This document shows positions 42,470-51,888 of a DNA stretch of 64,000 nucleotides, piece after piece (position 1 is the first letter of the stretch; the number at the start of each line of letters is the position of its first letter). A program made the position numbers and the translations under genes. The stretch spans positions 62,001-126,000 of the forward strand of contig NZ_FXTO01000004.1 of NCBI RefSeq assembly GCF_900182725.1. The letters are read 5' to 3'. The notes beneath the pieces are model-generated. The model was given only the letters and a program-made list of their open reading frames with translations. It was not told the origin of the DNA and did no database searches. This DNA comes from Thalassovita litoralis (GTDB lineage Bacteria > Pseudomonadota > Alphaproteobacteria > Rhodobacterales > Rhodobacteraceae).

Positions 42470-44503
42470 TCAGCGCCGCCGCCGTCTGCGGCCGGTTTCG
42501 TCCTGTCCCTTGGTGTTAAAGGACGGGGCGGGCAGGGTGACGGTTTTCGACAATTCCGGGAACGGGTCCGTGGCATGGGGGATCGCATTGGCCGCCACGA
42601 AATGTTCCTGAAAACGCGGTTCAATCGCGGTTTCCACCTTGGTGATCTGGTGAACGGTTTGTTCGATTTCGGACCGGGCAGCGATATTGCACAGCGCAAT
42701 CCGCGCCCCAGTACCGGCGGCATTGCCTGCGCTTTGGACCTTATCCAGCGGGACATCCGGGATCATCCCCAGCACCATCGCGTGTTTAGGGCTGATATGG
42801 GCGCCGAACGCCCCGGCCAGAACCACGCGGTCCACTTTGTCCACGCCCATTTCATCCATCAACAGGCGCGCCCCGGCGTATAGTGCGGATTTGGCCAGTT
42901 GGATCGCGCGAATGTCGCCTTGGGTCACTGTGATCAGGGGACCACCATCCGCTGTGCCATCCCACAGTACATAGGCATTGGTCCGGCCCTGCGGAATGCA
43001 ACGGGGCGTGCCGGTTTGTTCGGCTGATCCGATCAGGCCAGACGGGTCCAGCAGGCCCGCCATCCGCATTTCGGCCACGGCCTCGATAATGCCGGACCCG
43101 CAAATGCCGGTGATGCCGGTTGCGGTTGCGGCCTGCGCAAAGGCGGGATCGTCAGACCACATATCCACGCCGATGATACGGAAACGCGGTTCCTTGGTGG
43201 CGGGGGCAATCTCGACCCGTTCAATCGCGCCGGGGGCGGCACGCTGCCCCGAACTGATTTGCGCCCCTTCAAAGGCGGGACCAGTGGGGGACGAACAGGC
43301 CAGCACGCGGGTTTCATTCCCCAGCAGGATTTCCGCGTTGGTCCCGACATCAACAATAAGCGCCAAATCTTTGGATTTGTTTGGTTCTTCTGACAGGGTA
43401 ACAGCGGCGGCGTCTGCGCCGACATGCCCCGCGATACAGGGCAGGATATAGACCTGCGCACGAGCGTTCAGCGCGCTGAGGTCCAGTTGCGTCGCTGGCA
43501 TGGATATTGAATCCGAAGTCGCCAGCGCAAAGGGTGCTTGCCCCAATTCAACCGGATCAATGCCCAGCAACAGATGGTGCATCACGGGATTACAGACAAA
43601 GACCGCTTCGACCAGCAGGCTTGGGTCAATCTGCGCTTCGTCCGTCAGCGATTTGGCCAGATCGTTTAGCGCCCCGCGCACCGCGTTGGTCATTTCACGA
43701 TCCCCGCCGGGGTTCATCATGGCATAGCTGACGCGGCTCATTAAATCTTCGCCAAAGCGGATTTGCGGATTCATCAACCCGGACGAGGCAATGACATCCC
43801 CGGTTTGCAGATCGCACAGGTGGGCCGCGATGGTGGTGGACCCCAGATCAATCGCCAGACCATACAGCCCGTTTTCATGCAGGCCGGGCCAGATTTCGAT
43901 CAACCGCGCCGGGCCGCCATGATGATCCTGATGCAATGCAACCGTGACCTGCCAGTTCCCCTTGCGCAGGGTGGGCTGCAACTTTGCCAGCACCGACAGA
44001 TCGGCCCGCATGTCGCCAATCTGCCATTGATCGTGCAAGGCCCGTTTCAGACGTTCAAAATCGCCGGTCGGGGTGTGCATGTCGGGTTGTGCCACCTCGA
44101 CGAAAAACAGCCGGGTGGCGGGGTCCATCGTGATGGCGCGGGCGGTGGCAGCTTTGCGGATCACCTGCTTGTGGACCTGGCTTTCGGGCGGCACGTCAAT
44201 CACGACATCGCCCTGAATCGTCGCCTGACATCCCAGACGGCGGCCCGGTTTCAGGCCGCGTTTATCCTGATAGCGTTGTTCGACCGCGTTCCAGTCAGAT
44301 AATGCACCATCGGCGACGGTCACGCCATGTTTGGGGAAATCCCCATAGGACGGCGTGATCTGGCATTTTGAACAAATCCCGCGCCCGCCACAGACCGAAT
44401 CCAGATCGACCCCCAATTGACGGGCGGCGGTCAGCACCGGGGTTCCGACAGGAAAGCGCCCGCGTTTGCCGGACGGGGTAAAAATCACAAGAGGATCAGT
44501 CAT
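42470..44503 (-). CDS. corrinoid protein reductive activator (RACE, ASKHA domain)
   Basis: A 677-residue protein with an N-terminal plant-type [2Fe-2S] ferredoxin domain (Cys38, 44, 47 in VCGGRGICSKC; Cys92 in LGCQA), a linker and a C-terminal ASKHA-fold domain with phosphate loop YGLAIDLGSTTIAAHLCDL (about 205-223) and nearby VDVGTNAEI. These reductive activators use ATP to reduce inactive Co(II) corrinoid of methyltransferases. The start follows GAGGAT. It probably serves corrinoid proteins of MttB/MtgB-type systems such as the homologue at 14955. It ends in a basic tail with RRRRR. Confidence 0.85.
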   Translation of the reverse strand: MTDPLVIFTPSGKRGRFPVGTPVLTAARQLGVDLDSVCGGRGICSKCQITPSYGDFPKHGVTVADGALSDWNAVEQRYQDKRGLKPGRRLGCQATIQGDVVIDVPPESQVHKQVIRKAATARAITMDPATRLFFVEVAQPDMHTPTGDFERLKRALHDQWQIGDMRADLSVLAKLQPTLRKGNWQVTVALHQDHHGGPARLIEIWPGLHENGLYGLAIDLGSTTIAAHLCDLQTGDVIASSGLMNPQIRFGEDLMSRVSYAMMNPGGDREMTNAVRGALNDLAKSLTDEAQIDPSLLVEAVFVCNPVMHHLLLGIDPVELGQAPFALATSDSISMPATQLDLSALNARAQVYILPCIAGHVGADAAAVTLSEEPNKSKDLALIVDVGTNAEILLGNETRVLACSSPTGPAFEGAQISSGQRAAPGAIERVEIAPATKEPRFRIIGVDMWSDDPAFAQAATATGITGICGSGIIEAVAEMRMAGLLDPSGLIGSAEQTGTPRCIPQGRTNAYVLWDGTADGGPLITVTQGDIRAIQLAKSALYAGARLLMDEMGVDKVDRVVLAGAFGAHISPKHAMVLGMIPDVPLDKVQSAGNAAGTGARIALCNIAARSEIEQTVHQITKVETAIEPRFQEHFVAANAIPHATDPFPELSKTVTLPAPSFNTKGQDETGRRRRRR

Positions 44504-44625
44504 GATATATCTGCTTTGGGTGTTCGCGTTGCGCCCGAGCATAAGGCGACAGGGGCGGAAGGAAAGCCAAGAAGCGGCGTTTTGGGATAGCGTCGCGTCA
44601 TTGGGATGTGTGTTGGACACAAAAG

Positions 44626-44656
44626 GGAAAAAGGCCGCGCGGATGGCGCGGCCTTT
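44626..44656 (-). terminator. intrinsic terminator of tkt
   Basis: AAAGGCCGCGC and GCGCGGCCTTT form an eleven-pair stem. On the minus strand it is followed by TTTTTCCCTTTT, 44 bases after the tkt stop. Confidence 0.9.
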
Positions 44657-44699
44657 GGAAAAGGTGGGGGACCGGTGGGCGATCCCCCTGTATTCGGGA

Positions 44700-46715
44700 T
44701 CACAGCAGGGCTTTGACCTTGGCGGCCACGGCCTCGGCCGTGATTCCGAATTTTTCGTACAGCACTTCGGCCGGGGCCGAGGCACCAAAGCTGGACATGC
44801 CGACGAAATCGGCCTTGGCTTCGCGGCCACGTTCGCCCAGCAGCCATTTGTCCCATCCCTGACGCACGCCTGCTTCGACCGCGACGCGAACCGGACCGGC
44901 GGGCAGGACGCGCTTGCGATAGCTGTCTTCCTGTTCTTCGAACAGTTCCATACAGGGCATGGATACAACGCGGGTGCCGATGCCTTCAGCCTGCAACAGG
45001 TCGCGGGCTTTCAAGGCGATTTCCACCTCGGACCCGGTGGCGATCAGGATGGCCTGACGTTTGCCTTCGGCTTCGGCCAGAACATAAGCCCCCTGTGCAA
45101 CAAGGTTTTTCTGGGTGTGGTTGGTGCGCACCGTCGGCAGGTTTTGCCGCGTCAGCGACAGAACCGAAGGCGTTTCTTTGGTCGTCAGGGCGATTTCCCA
45201 GCTTTCGGCGGTTTCCACGGTATCGCAGGGCCGGAACACATAGGTGTTGGGCGTCGCGCGGGAAATGGCAACATGTTCGACCGGCTGGTGGGTTGGACCA
45301 TCTTCGCCCAGACCGATGCTGTCATGGGTCATCACGAACACGGACGGAATGCGCATCAACGCAGCCAGACGCATCGCAGGGCGGGCATAATCAGTGAAGG
45401 CCATGAAGGTGCCGCCATAGGGGCGCATCCCGCCATGTAGGGCCATGCCGTTCATGGCGGCGGCCATGCCGTGTTCGCGGATACCCCAGTGGATGTACCG
45501 CCCACCACGGTTTTCAAGGTCAAAAATGCCCAGATCGCCGGTTTTGGTGTTGTTCGATCCGGTCAGGTCAGCCGAGCCACCAACGGTTTCGGGCATGATC
45601 GGGTTGACCACTTCCAACACCACTTCGCTGGATTTGCGGGTGGCGTATTTGGGCTGTTCCTCGGAAATCTGCTTCTTCAGGGCGCGGATGGTGCTGGACA
45701 GCTTTTTGGGCGCGTCCAGCGCGTACATGCGGGCGAACTCTTCTTGTTTGCGGCCCGAAATGGCGGCAAGCCGATCTTCCCATTCGGCGCGGTCGGCGGC
45801 ACCACGGCTGCCGATGGCTTCCCACGCTTGTTTGATGTCGGCGGGCACCTCGAACGGGCCGGACGCCCAGCCATAGGCTTCCTTGGCATCCGCGATCAGT
45901 TTGGGATCGGTCAGTGCGCCATGCCCCTTGGACGTGTCCTGTGCCGACGATCCCAGCGCGATATGGGTTTTGCAGGCAATCATGGAGGGTTTGTTGGTCG
46001 ATTTCGCCTTGGTGATGGCGGCGTCGATTTCTTCGGGGTTATGGCCGTCGATTTCCTGCACATGCCAACCTGCGGCTTTGAACCGCTGAACCTGATCGGT
46101 GCGGTCCGCCAGATCAACGGTGCCGTCGATGGTGATGTTGTTGTTATCCCAGAAAACGATCAGTTTACCCAACTGGTGACGCCCGGCCAGACCGATGGCT
46201 TCGTGGCTGACGCCTTCCATCAGGCACCCGTCACCGGCGATCACATAGGTATAGTGATCGACGATTTTCTTGCCAAAGCGCGCACGTTGGATTTCTTCGG
46301 CCATCGCAAAACCGACCGCGTTGGAAATACCCTGACCCAGCGGGCCGGTGGTGGTTTCGATCCCTTCGGCATGGCCGTATTCGGGGTGGCCTGCGGTTTT
46401 CGCGCCCCATTGGCGGAAATTGCGGATTTCCTCTAGTGTGATGTCTTTGTATCCGGTCAGGTACAGCAGCGAATACAGCAGCATCGAGCCATGACCCGCA
46501 GACAGAATGAAACGGTCCCGGTCCGGCCAGCGCGGGGCGGATGCGTCGAATTTCAGGTGCTTTTCAAACAGCACGGTGGCGACATCAGCCATGCCCATCG
46601 GCATACCCGAGTGGCCGGAATTGGCGGCATGGATGGCATCCAGCGTCAGGGCGCGGATGGCGGCGGCTTTGAACCAGTGGTCGGGATTGGTGTTACGCAG
46701 TGTAGTGATGTCCAC
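44700..46715 (-). CDS. tkt: transketolase
   Basis: A 671-residue thiamine-diphosphate enzyme of the pentose phosphate and Calvin cycles, moving two-carbon units between sugars. The TPP-binding domain has the [18 protein letters not shown] stretch and [10 protein letters not shown], and the C-terminal half has [17 protein letters not shown], all classical transketolase motifs. The start is GTG (46715) with an AAAGGACAC site; residues upstream in the same frame look non-coding. No other Calvin-cycle genes are in the window. It is divergent from the zauP-like gene, with an intrinsic terminator at its 3' end. Confidence 0.96.
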   Translation of the reverse strand: MDITTLRNTNPDHWFKAAAIRALTLDAIHAANSGHSGMPMGMADVATVLFEKHLKFDASAPRWPDRDRFILSAGHGSMLLYSLLYLTGYKDITLEEIRNFRQWGAKTAGHPEYGHAEGIETTTGPLGQGISNAVGFAMAEEIQRARFGKKIVDHYTYVIAGDGCLMEGVSHEAIGLAGRHQLGKLIVFWDNNNITIDGTVDLADRTDQVQRFKAAGWHVQEIDGHNPEEIDAAITKAKSTNKPSMIACKTHIALGSSAQDTSKGHGALTDPKLIADAKEAYGWASGPFEVPADIKQAWEAIGSRGAADRAEWEDRLAAISGRKQEEFARMYALDAPKKLSSTIRALKKQISEEQPKYATRKSSEVVLEVVNPIMPETVGGSADLTGSNNTKTGDLGIFDLENRGGRYIHWGIREHGMAAAMNGMALHGGMRPYGGTFMAFTDYARPAMRLAALMRIPSVFVMTHDSIGLGEDGPTHQPVEHVAISRATPNTYVFRPCDTVETAESWEIALTTKETPSVLSLTRQNLPTVRTNHTQKNLVAQGAYVLAEAEGKRQAILIATGSEVEIALKARDLLQAEGIGTRVVSMPCMELFEEQEDSYRKRVLPAGPVRVAVEAGVRQGWDKWLLGERGREAKADFVGMSSFGASAPAEVLYEKFGITAEAVAAKVKALL

Positions 46716-46919
46716 GGCGAGTGTCCTTTGATCCGGGAAACAGGGTGTTTCCTGCTCAATACCAGTCCGGGGCCAGAGTGCAAGACTACCGACTAACCCA
46801 TTGGTGTAGAAGGGGGCGCATTTTTCGAGGTGTTTGGGTACACTTGACCGAAAGCAGAGCAAAATTGATTCGTCTGCCCCGAGGGCGGGCGTCCTGAAAA
46901 GACTTGAAGGTTACAGGCA

Positions 46920-47423
46920 ATGGGCGACATTACCGAATATGAAAGCCGGATCACAGCGGCGCTGGATCGGATCGCAAAGGGGCTGGATGGGCTGGAGGCT
47001 CCGCAATCCGGCCCTTCCGAGGCAGCAGAAGCCGAAATTACCCGGTTGACGCAAGCGCTGGAGGATGAGCGCACCGTGACCGCGCAACTGGAAGAGCGGA
47101 TCAAAGGGATCAAGGACAAGCTGGAAGATCGTGTTTCCGGTATGGAAGCCGCGCTGGAGGAGGCGCGGGCCTCGGTTACTGCGGTGGACACCGAATTGCA
47201 GCAATTGCGCGAAGTGAATGAAAAACTGCGCGAAAGCAACGTGGCGCTGCGCGATGCCAATGCCGAAGGTCTGGCGGATGCCGAACTGATCAACGCATCC
47301 TTGATGGCCGAGGTCGAGGCGCTGCGCGCAGGCCGCGAAGCCGATGCCGCCGAAATGGGGGCTGTGCTGACGCAACTGGATGCGATCCTTGAAGCAACTG
47401 CCATGAAAGAAGAGGACGCGTAA
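46920..47423 (+). CDS. zauP: ZauP-like coiled-coil protein upstream of zapA
   Basis: A 167-residue soluble protein that is almost entirely helical and heptad-rich from about 35 to 150 (EAEITRLTQALEDERTVTAQ; LREVNEKLRESNVALRDANA). In Caulobacter a similarly placed coiled-coil protein, ZauP, works with ZapA to tighten the cytokinetic Z ring; homology here rests on position and composition, since coiled coils align poorly. Its stop overlaps the zapA ATG (TAATG), so the two are translationally coupled. It is divergent from tkt. Confidence 0.65.
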   Translation: MGDITEYESRITAALDRIAKGLDGLEAPQSGPSEAAEAEITRLTQALEDERTVTAQLEERIKGIKDKLEDRVSGMEAALEEARASVTAVDTELQQLREVNEKLRESNVALRDANAEGLADAELINASLMAEVEALRAGREADAAEMGAVLTQLDAILEATAMKEEDA

Positions 47424-47821
47424 TGCCCGAAGTTGAAATCAAGATCGGCGGTCGTGGGTTTGAAGTGTCCTGTCAGGCGGGTGAAGAACATTACCTGCAT
47501 TCTGCGGCTAAAATGCTGGATGACGAGGCACAGGTTCTGGCGGCACAGATCGGACGTTTGCCCGAGGCGCGAATGCTGTTGATGGCGGGGTTGATGCTGG
47601 CGGATAAAACCGCCGGTGTCGAAGATCGGCTGACCGAAATGACGGCGCAGCTTGAAGAGCTACAGGCCGAAAATGAACGGCTGCGCAACCAACCCGCACC
47701 GGAACCGCAGCGCGTAGAGGTTCCCGTTATGCCGCAAGGTGTGACCGAAGCCTTGGCCGAGGTTGCCGCACGGGCCGAAGCCTTGGCGGGGCAGGTCGAC
47801 GATAAGCTGCGACAGGAATAA
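47423..47821 (+). CDS. zapA: cell division protein ZapA
   Basis: A 132-residue ZapA, which binds FtsZ and bundles its filaments. The N-terminal globular part reads EVEIKIGGRGFEVSCQAGEE (about 3-22) with AAKMLDDEAQVLA following; a C-terminal helix with heptads (EDRLTEMTAQLEELQAENER) forms the coiled coil. It overlaps the upstream coiled-coil gene (TAATG). An intrinsic terminator follows, and the dedA gene is convergent. It is longer than E. coli ZapA because of an Ala/Glu-rich tail. Confidence 0.9.
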   Translation: MPEVEIKIGGRGFEVSCQAGEEHYLHSAAKMLDDEAQVLAAQIGRLPEARMLLMAGLMLADKTAGVEDRLTEMTAQLEELQAENERLRNQPAPEPQRVEVPVMPQGVTEALAEVAARAEALAGQVDDKLRQE

Positions 47822-47827
47822 ACAGGG

Positions 47828-47849
47828 AAGGGGGCTTAGCCCCCTTTTT
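47828..47849 (+). terminator. intrinsic terminator of zapA
   Basis: AAGGGGGC and GCCCCCTT form an eight-pair stem with a three-base loop and a T-run. The dedA stop codon lies within the loop on the other strand. Confidence 0.85.
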
Positions 47850-48456
47850 CCATTTTATGCGCATGGAGCAGGTGGCGCAGGCGCAACGCCAAAAGACCGG
47901 CCACCGCCAATGTCACCAGAATGCCCGAGGCATCGCTGATCAACGGCCACAGCGTTTCCAATTGCTGCGTGGCTCCGGCGCCGATCCCGATATACAGGAC
48001 CACCCAAACGCTTTCGCCAGCGACGCTGGCCGCAGAAAAGCCGCGCCAACCCATGCGGGCGGCCCCGGCGGCAAAGTTTACATATGGTCCCAGTGGGCTA
48101 AGCAACCAACGGGTCAGGAAGACCGCAACACCGCCGCGCTGGCGGGTCAGGTGGCTGGCGCGGGCCAGGGCATGCGCCTGCTTGCCGCCACGGTTTTCCA
48201 TTCGTTTCAGGATGTCGCTACCGCTGCGCCCCAACCAGAACCCAAGTTGATCCCCTGCGACAGCCCCCAGCAGGGCTGCGCTGATAACGGCGGTGTAGCT
48301 CAGATCACCGGCAGCAGCAAAACCGCCTGCTGCCATCATCACCAGCGATGACGGGACCGGCAATGCCAGACAGCTTAGCAATGTGATCGCCGCCAGAAAT
48401 GGCGCGCCATAATCAGGTAAAAGCGCCAGCAAGCTATCGCCAAGGCTTTGCGTCAT
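47836..48456 (-). CDS. DedA family membrane protein
   Basis: A 206-residue DedA/VTT-domain membrane protein. The conserved GDQLGFWLGRSG (about 67-78) and the RWLLSPLGPYVNFAAGAARMGWR region (in parts RWLLSPLGPYVNF and AAGAARMGW) are the family signatures. DedA proteins are thought to flip lipids or support membrane potential-dependent envelope upkeep. It overlaps by four bases (ATGA) with the small membrane protein gene upstream on the same strand. It is convergent with zapA. Confidence 0.88.
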   Translation of the reverse strand: MTQSLGDSLLALLPDYGAPFLAAITLLSCLALPVPSSLVMMAAGGFAAAGDLSYTAVISAALLGAVAGDQLGFWLGRSGSDILKRMENRGGKQAHALARASHLTRQRGGVAVFLTRWLLSPLGPYVNFAAGAARMGWRGFSAASVAGESVWVVLYIGIGAGATQQLETLWPLISDASGILVTLAVAGLLALRLRHLLHAHKMEKGG

Positions 48457-48806
48457 GATGGCGGGGCCATGTGGCTGTGTAGAAAGACCGTCAGATCGGA
48501 TAGCAATGCCTCGACCGGGCGGCCTTGGGATTTGGCAATATCCTCAAGGGTTTGTCGGCGGGAGTCGTCGGGCAGGTGCAGCGCGGCACGGATGTCATCG
48601 GGCGGGATATGCCATGCCTTAGCGATATAGCGCGGGGTCATCCATTCTTCGATCTGGGGGCGGGTGCCTTGCATCTGGTGCCAATAGGCGACGTGCAGCA
48701 CGAACCGCGCCGCGAAAAACAGGGCAAAGACCAAGGCCACGACCAGCAAAAGCAGGGTCGGCTTATGATGCGCCCATAATACGCGAAGGGGCGCGGGATG
48801 TTTCAT
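48453..48806 (-). CDS. small membrane protein of unknown function
   Basis: About 117 residues. One transmembrane helix (TLLLLVVALVFALFFAARFVL, in parts TLLLLVVALVFALFF and AARFVL, about 16-36) is followed by a soluble domain with a conserved-looking helix pattern (MTPRYIAKAWHIPPDDIRAA; LEDIAKSQGRPVEALLSDL) that resembles a winged or DNA-binding-like fold. Function unknown. The stop overlaps the dedA start (ATGA), so they are coupled. The start at 48806 or the ATG at 48821 cannot be decided: neither has a good ribosome site. Confidence 0.6.
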   Translation of the reverse strand: MKHPAPLRVLWAHHKPTLLLLVVALVFALFFAARFVLHVAYWHQMQGTRPQIEEWMTPRYIAKAWHIPPDDIRAALHLPDDSRRQTLEDIAKSQGRPVEALLSDLTVFLHSHMAPPS

Positions 48807-48846
48807 ACCCTCGCGCCCCATCTGATCGCATTCATCCGCATCGGGA

Positions 48847-49209
48847 TCAGGCGTTTGCCTCGCGGATTTTATCCGCAGCGTCCTTGGAATATTCCACGCC
48901 GTTCTGATCGAACAGGGTGTCCAGTTCCCCCGAAAGGGTCATTTCCGTGATGATGTCACAGCCGCCAACGAATTCGCCTTTGACGTAAAGCTGGGGAATA
49001 GTGGGCCAATCGGAATAGTCCTTGATCCCCTGACGGATTTCATCATCGGCCAGAACATTCACGTCCATGAAATCGACGCCCATGTAGTTCAGAACCCCCG
49101 CCACGCGCGAGGAGAAGCCACATTGGGGCATCTGCTTGGTGCCTTTCATGAACAGCACCACGTTGTTGTTTTTCACCGCTTCGTCGATACGGGTCTTTGC
49201 GTCGCTCAT
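48847..49209 (-). CDS. grxD: monothiol glutaredoxin Grx4
   Basis: A 120-residue monothiol glutaredoxin of the Grx4/Grx5 type. The active site is CGFS (Cys30 in QMPQCGFSSRV), with family elements such as WPTIPQLYVKGEFVGGCDI. These proteins bind [2Fe-2S] clusters with glutathione and, with BolA, take part in iron-sulfur assembly and iron sensing. bolA lies 24 bases upstream on the same strand, the classical partner. Confidence 0.95.
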   Translation of the reverse strand: MSDAKTRIDEAVKNNNVVLFMKGTKQMPQCGFSSRVAGVLNYMGVDFMDVNVLADDEIRQGIKDYSDWPTIPQLYVKGEFVGGCDIITEMTLSGELDTLFDQNGVEYSKDAADKIREANA

Positions 49210-49233
49210 TCTATTTTGCCTTTCTGAATGCGC

Positions 49234-49470
49234 TTAGTCGGGCGCTTTGGTGGTCAGCGCCAGCGCGTGCAATTCGCCATCGGGGCCGTCCATTTTGCCC
49301 TTCAGGGCGGCGTAAACGGCGCGCTGTTGTTGCACACGGTTCAGGCCGCGAAAACTTTCGTCAACCACCATTGCAGACATATGCCGCCCATCGCTGCCTT
49401 CAACGGCTATCTGCGCGTTGGGAAAGCTTTCGCGGAGCAGGTCTTCGAGTTGTTGGGCGAATATGGCCAT
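49234..49470 (-). CDS. bolA: BolA family protein
   Basis: A 78-residue BolA-like protein. The start at MAIFAQQLEDLL follows GGAGACAC; an upstream frame adds proline-rich, unlikely residues. Family pattern: AVEGSDGRHMSAMVVDESFRG (in parts GSDGRHMSAMVV and DESFRG), then RVQQQRAVYAALKGKM with the ligand histidine ELHALAL. It pairs with Grx4 to ligate [2Fe-2S]. It precedes grxD by 24 bases and follows purL, an order seen in many alphaproteobacteria. Confidence 0.93.
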   Translation of the reverse strand: MAIFAQQLEDLLRESFPNAQIAVEGSDGRHMSAMVVDESFRGLNRVQQQRAVYAALKGKMDGPDGELHALALTTKAPD

Positions 49471-49566
49471 ATGTGTCTCCGGGATTCTTGGGTTCAGGGT
49501 GAATCTAGGGCGCGGTGGGGGCGGTATCAAGCGCCCGGATGTCAGGCGCTTGATCCATTTTACGGC

Positions 49567-51726
49567 TTAGCCAACAGCCTGTTCAAAGGCCGAGCGGTAC
49601 AATGCCGCCAATTCAGCCAGCGATGCCTCGGACCCGCCAAGGCGCACGCTGTCGCCGGTGAATTTGCCGACGGTTTGGATCGTCACACCGGCCTGAGCGG
49701 CGGCGGCCATCAGGGCTTCGGCCTGATCGAAGTTGCAGGCGATCAGATAACGGGCCTGATCTTCGCCGAACAGGCGGGCCATGTCGGTTTCGTCGATTTG
49801 CACGCCAACGCCACCCGCTTCGGCCATTTCAAAGGCCGCAACCGCCAGACCGCCATCGGACAGGTCGGTACAGGCCTTGATCAGTTCGTAATTGGCGCGG
49901 ATGAAATCGCCGTTACGCTTTTCTGCGTCCAGATCGACATGGGGCGCATCGCCGTCTTCGCGGTTGAACACTTCGGCCAGCAGGGCAGATTGCCCCAGAT
50001 GCCCGGCGGTTTCCCCGACCAGCAGCGCGACATGCCCGTCGCGCGCGGTGCCAAGGATGGCCTTTTCCGGGCTGTCGATCAGGCCAACGGCGCAGATCGT
50101 CGGGGTGGGCAGGATGCCCTGACCGTCCGTTTCGTTATACAGCGACACGTTGCCCGACACGATCGGCACGTCCAGCGCGGCAACGGCCTGACCGATGCCC
50201 TGAATGGCGCCCACGAACTGCCCCATGATTTCGGGCTTTTCGGGATTGCCGAAGTTCAGGTTATCGGTGGTGGCCAGCGGCAGCGCGCCCACGGCGGTCA
50301 GGTTGCGATATGCTTCGGCCACGGCTTGCTTGCCGCCCTCAACCGGGTTCGCTTTGACATAGCGGGGGGTCACGTCGCTGGTGAAGGCCACGGATTTGTC
50401 CGTGCCGTGAATGCGCACGATGCCCGCGCCCAGACCGGGGGCTTGCACGGTATCGGCCATCACCATTGTGTCGTATTGCTGATACACCCACTGTTTTGCG
50501 CCATAGTTGGCGGACCCGATCAGCGCCTTCAGCCCGTCGATGGCATCGACGGCGGGAACATCGGCCAGTGCTTCGGCTTCGGGGGTGGCAACCCACGGGC
50601 GGTCATATTCCGGGGCCGAGGACGACAGTTTCGACAGCGGCAGATCGGCCTTTACGTCATTGCCGTGCAGGATCAGGAAGCGGTCTTCGGGGATGGTTTC
50701 CCCGACGATGGCGAAATCCAGATCCCATTTTTCAAATACGGCGCGGGCTTCGGCCTCTTTTTCGGGGCGCAGGACCATCAGCATCCGTTCCTGCGATTCC
50801 GACAACATCATTTCATAGGCGGTCATGTTCTGTTCGCGCTGGGGAACATCGTCCAGTTGCAGCTTGATGCCCAACTGCCCTTTGTCGCCCATTTCCACGG
50901 CAGAGCAGGTCAGACCAGCCGCGCCCATGTCCTGAATGGAAATCACGGCGCCGGTTTTCATCAGCTCCAGCGTTGCTTCCATCAGGCGTTTTTCGGTGAA
51001 CGGGTCGCCCACCTGAACGGTGGGGCGCTTTTCTTCGATGGTTTCATCGAATTCGGCGCTGGCCATTGTCGCGCCGCCCACACCATCGCGCCCGGTTTTT
51101 GCGCCCAGATACACAACCGGCATCCCCACGCCCGACGCGGCCGAGTAGAAAATCTTGTCCGCATCTGCCAGACCGGCGGCAAAAGCGTTCACAAGGCAGT
51201 TGCCGTTATAGGCGGGGTGAAACCGGACTTCGCCGCCCACGGTGGGAACGCCGAAGCAGTTGCCGTAACCGCCGACACCTTCGACCACGCCATGCACAAG
51301 CTGTTTGGTTTTGGGGTGGGACACTTCGCCAAAGGACAGCGAGTTCATCGCCGCGATGGGGCGGGCGCCCATTGTGAACACATCGCGCAGAATGCCGCCA
51401 ACGCCAGTGGCCGCGCCCTGATAGGGTTCGATATAGGACGGGTGGTTGTGGCTTTCCATCTTGAACACGATGGCTTGACCGTCGCCGATATCCACGACGC
51501 CCGCATTTTCACCGGGGCCACAGATGACCTGTGGGCCGGTCGTGGGCAGGGTGCGCAGCCATTTCTTCGACGACTTATAGGAACAATGTTCGTTCCACAT
51601 GGCGCTGAAGATGCCCAGCTCGGTAAAGGTGGGTTCGCGCCCGATGATTTCCAGAATCCGCTCGTATTCATCCGGCTTCAGGCCGTGGGCTGCAATCAGG
51701 TCGGGCGTGATGGCTGGGTCTTGCAT
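49567..51726 (-). CDS. purL: phosphoribosylformylglycinamidine synthase subunit PurL
   Basis: A 719-residue small-type PurL, the synthetase subunit that works with PurQ and PurS in purine biosynthesis. Family signatures are [21 protein letters not shown] (in parts), [20 protein letters not shown] and later [15 protein letters not shown]. The ATP and FGAR sites look complete. The start at 51726 follows GGAGAGAGACCC; an earlier upstream frame is unlikely. bolA and grxD follow downstream in the same direction, so they may share a transcript. A perfect hairpin (49526-49554) without a T-run separates purL from bolA. Confidence 0.97.
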   Translation of the reverse strand: MQDPAITPDLIAAHGLKPDEYERILEIIGREPTFTELGIFSAMWNEHCSYKSSKKWLRTLPTTGPQVICGPGENAGVVDIGDGQAIVFKMESHNHPSYIEPYQGAATGVGGILRDVFTMGARPIAAMNSLSFGEVSHPKTKQLVHGVVEGVGGYGNCFGVPTVGGEVRFHPAYNGNCLVNAFAAGLADADKIFYSAASGVGMPVVYLGAKTGRDGVGGATMASAEFDETIEEKRPTVQVGDPFTEKRLMEATLELMKTGAVISIQDMGAAGLTCSAVEMGDKGQLGIKLQLDDVPQREQNMTAYEMMLSESQERMLMVLRPEKEAEARAVFEKWDLDFAIVGETIPEDRFLILHGNDVKADLPLSKLSSSAPEYDRPWVATPEAEALADVPAVDAIDGLKALIGSANYGAKQWVYQQYDTMVMADTVQAPGLGAGIVRIHGTDKSVAFTSDVTPRYVKANPVEGGKQAVAEAYRNLTAVGALPLATTDNLNFGNPEKPEIMGQFVGAIQGIGQAVAALDVPIVSGNVSLYNETDGQGILPTPTICAVGLIDSPEKAILGTARDGHVALLVGETAGHLGQSALLAEVFNREDGDAPHVDLDAEKRNGDFIRANYELIKACTDLSDGGLAVAAFEMAEAGGVGVQIDETDMARLFGEDQARYLIACNFDQAEALMAAAAQAGVTIQTVGKFTGDSVRLGGSEASLAELAALYRSAFEQAVG

Positions 51727-51888
51727 GGGTCTCTCTCCGCAGGCGCGCTGTTTGGGCGCTTCTTTAGGGCAAAGGGACGTCAGGGAAAAGAGGCAACACA
51801 GCTTTGCGGGGGCGTGGGATTGACGCAAGCGGCGATTTTAGCGTGAACTTTACCGATCCGGGGCGGAAGCTGGCGAAAAGGGAACGGA

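Noticed and set aside
49526-49554. ATCAAGCGCC/GGCGCTTGAT hairpin as an intrinsic terminator of purL
   Set aside because: A perfect ten-pair stem but no T-run on either strand, and bolA-grxD may be co-transcribed with purL.
49228-51846. A long plus-strand open frame (about 870 codons) opposite purL
   Set aside because: It mirrors the complement of a clear PurL gene, has biased shadow composition, and no family pattern.
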